Assembly (NCBI GenBank): GCA_013407085.1
Contig: JACCGJ010018495.1
Location: 1 to 64,000 of the forward strand
Direction of reading: 5' to 3'
DNA length: 64,000 nt
Source of the DNA: Atriophallophorus winterbourni
Taxonomy: Eukaryota; Platyhelminthes; Trematoda; Plagiorchiida; Microphallidae
The notes under the pieces are model-generated. The model had not been told where the DNA came from. It saw only the letters and a program-made list of their open reading frames with translations, and made no database searches. Of the stretch, positions 57,405 to 64,000 are shown piece by piece (the first letter of the stretch is position 1; each line of letters starts with the position of its first letter). The translations under genes were made by a program, and so were the position numbers.

Positions 57405-57788
57405 GTGGACAGAGTGACTAATGCTGAAATGCTTTCAAAAGCTGGTCTACATAGCATGTTCTCTCTATTGCGACTGCGCCGCCGGCGCTGGCTTGGTCAT
57501 GTCTACGGAATGGAAAATGGTTGTATTCCGAATGATCTACTCTATGGTGAGTTGCAACTAGGAAGTCGACCATTGGGCAGACCGCACTTGCGGTACAAAG
57601 ACGTTTGCAAAAGAGATATGAAATCTCTTGGCATTGACCCAGCGAGTTGGGAAGAACTTGCTCTTGACCGCTCACATTGGAGGCACTGTGTAAATCGTCG
57701 TCTGCAAAATGGAGAGGAGCAGATACAGCTCTTGGCTGCTGAACGTTGCCGGCGTGCAACTGATGCTATACAACCCAGATCTGACTGA
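57405..57788 (+). pseudogene. C-terminal domain of RTE copy 2
   Basis: 127 codons: MDRVTNAEMLSKAGLHSMFS, RRWLGHVYGMENGCIPNDLL, RYKDVCKRDMKSLGIDPASW and LLAAERCRRATDAIQ. It is in the same frame as the RT, cut from it only by the TAG at 57399-57401. The family's usual end. Confidence 0.82.
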
Positions 57789-57939
57789 CAGCGCTGTTTG
57801 AGAGATCGTTCCACCCGAATCGGACTGTTTAATCATTCCAAAAGGTGTAGAGCATGAACATTCATGTGATCGTGATGTACATCCATGGAGGACATCGACC
57901 GAAGGAAGCGAACAACAACAACAACACTTTATAAGGTAT

Positions 57940-58686
57940 GATTAGATCCAATCGAAGACGTCTGCGAGGCAGTGTATCCAAATTAAGATGCACCAGTCGA
58001 TCCTCATATGGTAGGTTGCGGGGACAGCCAACCATTTTAGTTACTCTGGGATAAATCCTCTCGAGCAGCTTGATGTCCTTTGGTAGCCATTGTGCCGAAG
58101 CTTGCACTGAGTTATCCATCACTGGTTTAATGTGCGTATTTATGAGTACGGGGAATTTTTCACGGGGAAAATGTCCGAAAATGCGCCGAAGCATACCTAG
58201 CATGCGGCTAGGTTGGTTGTATACTGCTTCGCATTGCATGCTATTCTTAAGACTTCCACTAATCCATACGCCGCGATCCTTTTCTTTTGTTGTTCTTTCC
58301 ATTCGTTGTGACTCAAGCTTGTAGGAGATTGGAAATTCTTAACCTATTTGCAATGTTTTGCACTTTCTGAAGTTAAATGGATTCTTGTTTCACTGTGAGC
58401 TGCCGTTCAATATATCACTATCGGTTTATAAGCGCAAACAGTCCACACATGACGTGATTCGCATCCAAGTTTAGTATCATCCGCAAAGAGAACCTTTTTG
58501 GCTGTCACAAGTTTCGAAAGGTCGTTGATGTAGACCAAAAAGAAAACCGGACCATGTACCGACACTTATGAGACACCGCTAGTGGCTTTGATGTCACTAG
58601 ACATCAAACAATCGATACCTACATTTACGTTGCAATCAAGAAAATGGCTTCTCAGTCAGGTAAGAAGACACCCATTATCTGAAAAT
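57940..58686 (-). pseudogene. CR1-like element C2, middle part
   Basis: Minus strand. 58302-57862 reads KDRGVWISGSLKNSMQCEAV, MLGMLRRIFGHFPREKFP and LLERIYPRVTKMVG (thumb and C-terminal region). 58560-58310 holds the worn palm (INDL and FLVYIND-like text). It is flanked by the RTE copy on one side and element C3 on the other. Confidence 0.72.
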
Positions 58687-59537
58687 AACCCACCGCTAAA
58701 CATGCAGAAGTCTCAAATCATGCACATCGGTCGTGTGCTAAGCTTTTCTCATTCATACAAGCTTGGCAACAATATCCTGGAGTACACCAAAGAAGAAAAG
58801 ACCTGGGTGTCTGGATTTGCGGTAGCCTGAAAAATGGTCTACAATGCGAAGCCGTTTACAAACGCGCGTCTCGGATGCTCGGTGTGTTAAGGCGGATATT
58901 CGGACGTTTTTCCCAGAGCTGTTTTTTCTCTGATGATGAACACGTACATACACCCGCTTATTGATTACGCTTCACAAGCCTGGACCCATGGCTTCAAAAA
59001 GACATTTCACTATTGGATCGCATATATCACAGAGCCTCAAAGTTGGTCATTGGGCTCGAAAACCTACCATTCGCTGACCGACTAAGTAAACTGAAGCTGA
59101 CGACACTTGCACAAAGGAGACTGCGAGCCGACCTCCTCCTCACATTCAAAATCCTTAACAGTGTTTCCCACCCTTTGGATATACTATTTCACCGACGAAC
59201 ATCCAGCAACAACCGCGGTCACAACTGCAAGTTGGAAATACCCCACTCCAATCAGAACTGCCGCAGGTATTTTTATTCTGTGCGTATTTGTTTCGCTTGG
59301 AATTCCCTGCCAGCCAATTTGGTAAGCTCAGACACTTCTTCTATATTTAAATTAAAACTGGACGATTTCCTGAGAGCCAATCCAAATTATGCCCCGAACT
59401 ATTTATAATCTATCGTTACCAGAATTATTTTGATTTAAAAAAATTTCTACACACATATACACATATACACTTGTACTATAGTTCAACTGCATGGTTATTG
59501 TAAATTAATTGCTTTTTCAACCATAAATCTTGAATCT
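58687..59537 (+). mobile_element. CR1-like element C3 inserted in C2
   Basis: Plus-strand 5'-truncated copy: LNMQKSQIMHIGRVLSFSHS, TWVSGFAV, EPQ-, then the open frame 59013-59408 to the natural end, and a short (TTGAATC) tail at 59525-59537. TGAAAAT is duplicated at 58680-58686 and 59538-59544, a fitting 7-bp target duplication. It splits element C2 cleanly. Confidence 0.75.
59013..59408 (+). pseudogene. ORF2 C-terminus of element C3
   Basis: 131 codons: MDRIYHRASKLVIGLENLPF, RRLRADLLLTFKILNSVSHP, DILFHRRTSSNNRGHN, NCRRYFYSVRICFAWNSLPA, FKLKLDDFL and a stop after YAPNYL. Only the tail of ORF2; the rest is in worn frames upstream. Confidence 0.8.
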
Positions 59538-59544
59538 TGAAAAT

Positions 59545-60960
59545 ATCAACATCCTCCAGCTTGCTCTGGAGTATAGAATGGTCCACGCGATCAAAGGTCT
59601 TTGATATGTCCAAGTAAAGCGCATGAACTGCCTGCATCCAGTCGTTCATTGTCTCCAGTAGGTTGGTCAAGCATGAACGAGACTTCTAAATCCAAGTTGC
59701 TCACTGGAAAACACGTTATGGGTTTCGAGATGAATCACAATTCGCTCCATAACTTTTGAGATCACTTGAAGGAGTGTAACAGGGCGGTAATTGGCTGCGT
59801 TAGAAAGAGATCCACTTTATAATTCCTCTCTTTCAGTCAATGGGTACAACACCCTCCTTCAAAGAGTGATTAAATAAATCACAAAGTGGTTCGCACAATC
59901 GACTGCCGCATAACTTTAAGATTGCATGTGTTATTCCGTCTGATTCCCGGGACTTGTTGACATTCAACCTGCGTAGGTGGTGCTGTACTATTTCAGAATT
60001 GATGCATATATTGCATATAGTATCCGGTACAATTGGTGCCGACAATTTCAATGGTAGTAATACATCTTTGTGGGTGAAAACTCGGTGATAAAAACTGGAT
60101 AGTAAGCTGTTTCATGACTGAATCAGTTAGTCTGTTATCTATCATGATCGGAAAATAACCGGGTTTCAGCGCAGTCGTCTTGTTAACGGATCGAATAAGC
60201 ATTTGGGATTTCGCAGCATTCTTATTGCCAGCTGAAGCTGGTGATGTTGTTCAGCCTCCCTGATGATATTTGTGACCTTATCCGTAATTCGCGAAAGTTT
60301 GCCTAGGTCTTTACTGTTCTGGCAACCCTGTTAATAGCCCATGCTAATTGTAGCTTTGTAAACAATTTTCTAGTGCGACTGTGAATGCTGAAATGGATCT
60401 CTTTCATATTATGTTTCGGGACTTAGTTAAAATTGAAAAATAGAATGTTGGTGATGTAATCTGTCGGTGTTCTGCAATGCGAGTCCGGATCACTGATATT
60501 TATTTTATGTTCGTCGAAAGCTCCCATTGTTTCCATCAAACTAATTTAATCCACTTTTCTCTTTAGTTTTGTTTGCTCTACCATGCTACTGGCGTTGCAC
60601 ACGTATTTAAATAGTAGAATGAAGTAATCGCTTCGACCCAGTGGAGGGTGATACTGAACATCTTCAACGACTGTGGCTTAAGAGGTTATGACTATATCTG
60701 GAACAGATGACTCTTGTAAATTTCGTTTTCCAGTATATTCGAAAGTATGATTATACAAGGGTATGTACTTGATTGCTTTTAAGAGATTTTCATTATGCGC
60801 ACCCGATGATGATGGTGAACGGTAAACTACACGAACGATGCAACTATCGCCTGATTCGAGCTTCTAGTTACACTGTATAGTGTATTCCAAATCGAGATCG
60901 TGTCTATAACTACCGTACAGTATAAACGTATAAACAGCTACTCCACCACCTGTTCTTAAG
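59545..60960 (-). pseudogene. CR1-like element C2, 5' part
   Basis: Minus strand from high to low: endonuclease middle (GGGVAVYTF, YRSPSSSGAHN at 60940-60790), then a jump past GDFN to PLYNHTFEYTGK and PLGRSDYFIL (about 60740-60630; DYF for the usual DHV), linker, RT fingers (60051-59833: HHLRRLNVNKSRESDGITHA) and palm start (59670-59560: ALYLDISKTFDRVDHSIL). It continues at 58686 after C3. The endonuclease start is missing. Confidence 0.75.
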
Positions 60961-60974
60961 CGGTCTCTCCTAAA

Positions 60975-61610
60975 CAGGGTCATTCAAAGTAATTCAAAGT
61001 AATTCAAAGTTTTAATGGTCCAAAAAGTAAATACTTTACAGTAACCACAGATTAAAAATATAGGGAATTCATAAAAACAACACAAATGTTTTATACACAT
61101 TGAAAGTCAGCACGTGTATTCAGGTGCAAGGTTGGGTTTGGTCAACATATACTTGTCAAGTTCAGCCTTGAACATGTTCAGGCTTGTTGCGCAAATGATA
61201 TGTGGGGGCAGGGATTTCCATAGAAAACAGACTCTGACAGCAAAGAAAAACCTTCGACAATTTGATCTGGAGTGTGGAATAATTAACTTGTATCCATGCA
61301 ATCTGCTACCACGTGCTTCTTGCCGATGAAACAGGTGTTCGAGTGGGTGATCCACTGTATGCAGAATATTGAAAAGCAGGATCAAGTCACCCCTGAGACG
61401 ACGGTACGAAAAGTCAAAGAGGTTCGTCATGTTTGGAATAGAGGGCTGGTGATTGCTCACGTGATATTGAAACCATGTCTCAGCTATTGCTATGAGGTCG
61501 ACGGAATCCTGATTACAGAAATCGTTCATTAAAGCTAGTTTGCCTACCAGGCATTGTGCGTTTGTATATAGGCAATTGATTGTGTTTTTTGCAAATTTTA
61601 CAAAAGTCAC
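60975..61610 (-). mobile_element. Deletion derivative of CR1-like B with fused ORF
   Basis: Minus strand. Coding from 61610 to 61107, then the family 3' end with three ATTCAAAGTA-type units at 60984-61012. The middle of the element (most of the endonuclease and all RT) is gone. The outer parts match B closely, so the deletion is recent. Confidence 0.8.
61107..61610 (-). CDS. Fused endonuclease-start/ORF2-end ORF
   Basis: 167 codons with no break. Residues 12-60 are the start of an AP endonuclease (CLYTNAQCLVGKLALMNDFC, DLIAIAETWFQ). From about residue 62 (TNLFDFSYRRLRGD) it is the C-terminus of B ORF2, ending naturally in APEYTC. The join is in frame. No catalytic domain is complete, so no enzyme activity is expected; it could only act on RNA or protein binding, if at all. 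Confidence 0.7.
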   Translation of the reverse strand: MTFVKFAKNTINCLYTNAQCLVGKLALMNDFCNQDSVDLIAIAETWFQYHVSNHQPSIPNMTNLFDFSYRRLRGDLILLFNILHTVDHPLEHLFHRQEARGSRLHGYKLIIPHSRSNCRRFFFAVRVCFLWKSLPPHIICATSLNMFKAELDKYMLTKPNLAPEYTC

Positions 61611-61639
61611 GCGTAGTATTCTTCGGTCCAGAGATCAGA

Positions 61640-62075
61640 CGTCAGTTGAGGTCAAGTGCGTCTGATCGTTGTTTGTGGGTTTAGATAGTTTCTAAAAAAC
61701 AGCTAGGCGCGTATCGATTGATTAATGGCTGAGAGGAGAAATTTGCGAGGTTCGTTAGGGAATGCGTCGCTTTTTATTTGTTGCAAATTATTATGTAAAA
61801 CAGTCGTCGTGACCATAGATATGACCTTACACAAAGGAAACATTGGATGTTGGATTCAGTAGAAGATGTTCCGAATGATAGCAGTCCTGAGCAAGTCAAA
61901 ACAGCGACAACAAATTTTGCACACGCACAAAATTTCCACATTGATTTGGAGAATAGGAAATTCAGAAATATTGATCACATGACACCAAAAGGATTAGGTC
62001 CAATATATCTCTTCAATAGAAATCGAATGGTGTAAGAATGATCCAGGTAGAATCAGCGAGTGACGAGTAACTTTA
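61640..62075. other. No recognised feature
   Basis: A 62-codon frame at 61847-62035 on the plus strand shows no known motif. It borders repeat X copy 3. Confidence 0.4.
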
Positions 62076-62079
62076 ACAA

Positions 62080-62270
62080 GTATCAGAGTAAAGAATTTCT
62101 GCGTCCGCACGTAGACAATCGCTTGTGAAACGGTGGATTGAACGCTAAACAATTTGCGCTTGTAATCCGAGGTTGGGTAATATTGGCGCGAGCAAGCTTT
62201 TCGATCCCTAGTGCCGATACACATGTAGATGAGGTCAAACTCATAAGCGTCAAATCAAAATCTGTATTTG
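62080..62270 (-). repeat. Dispersed repeat X, copy 3
   Basis: Diverged copy of 7600-7765. On the minus strand 62224-61994 reads the MCIGTRD and TSDYKRKLFSVQST text, and the upstream part (62270-62225) gives AYEFDLIY. Similarity at peptide level runs over about 40 residues. It lies 360 bp from the second hammerhead family, as copies 1 and 2 lie next to the first. Confidence 0.5.
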
Positions 62271-62274
62271 CATG

Positions 62275-62630
62275 CAAGTTCAGCACAAACACCCCACAAC
62301 CGTTGTCGTGCAGTTTGCACGCATCAGGTCCACTTTACTTTATGCACTCATCGGTGGTGAAAATATATCCAGATGGTTGCCAACCCATTGGTAGCACACC
62401 ATTTAGCGATGGTTTCTAAAATATCGTTCATTACTTCTTTGCCAAAACGCTACATAACCAGGTTAAAAGCTCGCTCCAACTTAAGTATTTAAAATCCCAT
62501 CGTGGGAACATGATTCCTATCTGATAGACTATATATCTCTTTATTTAATCGGTTGTATCAATCACCAACTAATCATTTCTGGATTCAATTTCGGTCTAAA
62601 AAAGGATCATTATTCAAAGTAGAAACTACA
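62275..62630. other. No confident feature
   Basis: On the minus strand a KEVMNDILETIAKWCATNG stretch (about 62440-62380) looks coding and may continue repeat X, but it meets stops. Unassigned. Confidence 0.35.
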
Positions 62631-62649
62631 TCGAAACGATAAAATCTCA

Positions 62650-62704
62650 CCGGAAGCACAGGACCGGTTTCGAGGTTTTTGCCTCTCATCAGTATGGTAG
62701 CCGC
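62650..62704 (-). ncRNA. Hammerhead ribozyme, second family, copy 1
   Basis: Minus strand: CTGATGA (62693-62687), stem II GAGG/CCTC with loop CAAAAA, GAAA (62672-62669), stem III ACC/GGT, GTC cleavage at 62665-62663, then CTGTGC as 3' side of stem I. On the 5' side CATA is present but the base that should pair first with C (a G) is missing, so stem I is weak. Core complete. Confidence 0.75.
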
Positions 62705-62898
62705 TGGACTCTTCGCGTTCGAACTAGTATTTGCGTAGACGGATGGTCGCAATGTGAATGAAGTTCTCGTCTACTCGCTACTTTATAAGTAGCTGAAGGG
62801 ACTAAACTAAGCCCCAACTGATCAACGGCGTTGCCGCGAGGGTTATTACAACCCCAGGATAGTTCAAGTAGAATACCATTCCGAAACGCTAAAATCTC

Positions 62899-62955
62899 AC
62901 CGGAAGCACAGGACCGGTTTCGAGGTTTTTGCCTCTCACCAGCTATGCGTATCCG
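62899..62955 (-). ncRNA. Hammerhead ribozyme, second family, copy 2 (core mutated)
   Basis: Stem I is perfect here (GCATAG with CTGTGC, one G-U), as are stems II and III, GAAA and GTC. The core reads CTGGTGA instead of CTGATGA, an A to G change at an invariant position that should stop cleavage. Copy 1 and copy 2 are thus complementary in their defects. Confidence 0.75.
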
Positions 62956-63122
62956 CTGGACTCTTCGCGTTTCGAACTAGTATTTGTGTAGACGGATGGC
63001 GCAATGTGAACTGAAGTTCTCGTCTACTCGCTACTTTATAAGTAGCTGAAGGGACTAAACTAAGCCCCAACTGATCCAACGGCGTATTGCCGCGAGGGTT
63101 ATTACAACCCCAGGATAGTTCA

Positions 63123-64000
63123 AAGGATCATTATTGCCTACCGGTCACCAAAATGCTACAGCCAAGTCTTCGTGACACGTATTGGGAACAGTGTAAACGA
63201 CAGAGAACGCATCGTTCGGTGACCGGTGTCGATCAAGTGTGCTAGGATGTAACTATTTATATTCTCAGTACACCTTTTCTTAAACCAATTTTGATAATGT
63301 TATAATGTTCACTTTTCCAGCTTGCGTAGCCTATGGAAAATGTATCCCTCACCAAAGGAGTGGGTGAATTTGTTTGCCTGACAAGATAGCTGTTTTTTAG
63401 GTTGTTCTCAGGATTACTGTTCTAGTAATCATTTTTACAATTAATTTTACTAGTGTGAACATTTTTATTAATATCTGCTATAGCTTACACATTAGAGCGT
63501 CCCTAGAGACATTGTCCTTATATTGAAGTTAAAGATATAAAGACTTCTTCGGTAGTGTTGTGATTGGTGGTATTGTGAGCGTTGCGCGCATGTGCATTTC
63601 GATGAAGCATGAGTAATATCTATTTCTACTTAGAACACTTTGTAGCAGCGCAAGTTCTTCCATCAAATTCACTTCAAAGTTAATTCCATTGTCTCGTGTA
63701 AATTACTTATATACCATGCTAATTCAAATCCATGGTGAATTGTTTATATTCTCCACACCATGTTTGCTTACGATAAACACATTTGTCTGGTGTTCTGTCT
63801 TGTTATGTTAGTTAAATATCGATAGAAGCTAGCAGTCCACTGGTTTCCATTTCATAAATAAAAGATACTGTTTTAGGCATTATTGAAATCTTCAAGTATA
63901 TTTTAAACTGCCCATATTCACATTGAAAATAAGAAACGACTCATCCATACATCTTACATATATGTGTAGCCTCTCAATTACTTCTTTCAACGGTCCTTGC
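63123..64000. other. No recognised feature
   Basis: AT-rich. CCGGTCACC at about 63141 and GGTGACCGG at 63217 could pair as a hairpin; the meaning is unknown. No gene is seen up to the window end. Confidence 0.4.

Larger units (their letters stand above)
53976..57925 (+). mobile_element. RTE-like non-LTR retrotransposon, nearly full length (copy 2)
   Basis: Plus-strand RTE/BovB-like element with a long leader (about 53976-54807, GC-rich for this window), an endonuclease (54808-55700), linker (55797-56144), RT (56172-57401), C-terminal domain (57405-57788) and an (AAC)n tail at 57909-57925. Broken by several stops and frameshifts. It is inserted in a CR1-like element, whose parts lie on both sides. 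The 5' boundary is uncertain by about 50 bp. Confidence 0.88.
62632..63122 (-). repeat. Tandem dimer of a second hammerhead repeat (249-bp unit)
   Basis: Two direct copies, 62632-62880 and 62881-63122, period 249 bp (aaaatctcaccgg at 62642 and 62891). Each has a hammerhead at the same place on the minus strand. The copies differ mostly by one-base indels. A TAGCGAGTAGACG box and an AGTTCGAAC box before the ribozyme recall pol III A and B boxes. A tandem dimer of a small type I hammerhead unit is the layout reported for animal retrozymes. Confidence 0.8.

Noticed and set aside
54808..57788. RTE copy 2 as an active element
   Set aside because: Several stops and frameshifts, a replaced catalytic Glu in the endonuclease and changed palm residues.
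1..64000. CRISPR array, rRNA or complete tRNA genes
   Set aside because: No regularly spaced short repeats, no rRNA-like stretch, and the only tRNA-like parts belong to the hammerhead repeats.

Overview
The window looks like nuclear DNA of a parasitic flatworm, most probably a digenean trematode. It is AT-rich, has almost no host genes, and is filled with degraded CR1-like, RTE-like, R2-like and Ty3/gypsy retroelements of the kinds common in flukes. It also carries short tRNA-like repeats with a hammerhead ribozyme, comparable in layout to the schistosome Sm-alpha family. A schistosomatid or related fluke would fit, but I cannot name a species from sequence alone.

Layout. (1) 1-18520 is one giant inverted repeat. 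Position 1 pairs with 18520, and the sum of paired coordinates is 18521 in the outer arms and 18483 near the centre. The arms read as near-identical except for about 4.85-6.76 kb against 11.7-13.67 kb, where they differ by roughly a tenth. Each arm carries a CR1-like wreck (family D), a CR1-like 3' fragment (family B), a dispersed repeat (X) and hammerhead repeat units towards the centre. A 1.5-kb LTR mini-element with one intact 322-codon ORF sits inside a hammerhead unit beside the turning point (about 10.21 kb). (2) 18.5-23.75 kb holds RTE 3' ends, a CR1-like fragment (family C), a possible LTR, an R2-like 3' fragment and a Penelope-like hammerhead motif. (3) 23.75-30.41 kb is AT-rich with nothing I recognise. 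(4) 30415-34802 is a structurally complete but broken Ty3/gypsy element on the minus strand, with 266-bp LTRs differing at two bases and a 4-bp target duplication. (5) 36.2-45.0 kb is a minus-strand pile of an RTE copy and several gypsy remnants, two of them apparently sharing one LTR. (6) 45.37-51.58 kb is a nearly full-length CR1-like element (A, with ORF1 and ORF2) followed by a 5'-truncated CR1-like element (B). (7) 52729-53454 is the only long intact ORF I cannot assign to a transposon. (8) 53.75-60.96 kb is a CR1-like element (family C) interrupted by an RTE copy and by another CR1-like copy. (9) 60.97-64 kb holds a deletion derivative of family B with a fused ORF, a third copy of repeat X, and a tandem dimer of a second hammerhead repeat family.

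Function. Almost every coding trace is a retrotransposon part: ORF1 or gag, AP endonuclease, reverse transcriptase, RNase H or integrase. Nearly all are broken by stops, frameshifts or deletions. The likely RNA-level actors are the self-cleaving hammerhead repeats. Two families in this window share one fold with compensating stem changes, and one family carries pol III-like A and B boxes. Whether the giant palindrome is real or an assembly fold-back is the main open question. Indel-type differences cluster at its turning point, which is a warning sign, while the divergent block argues against one molecule simply being read twice.
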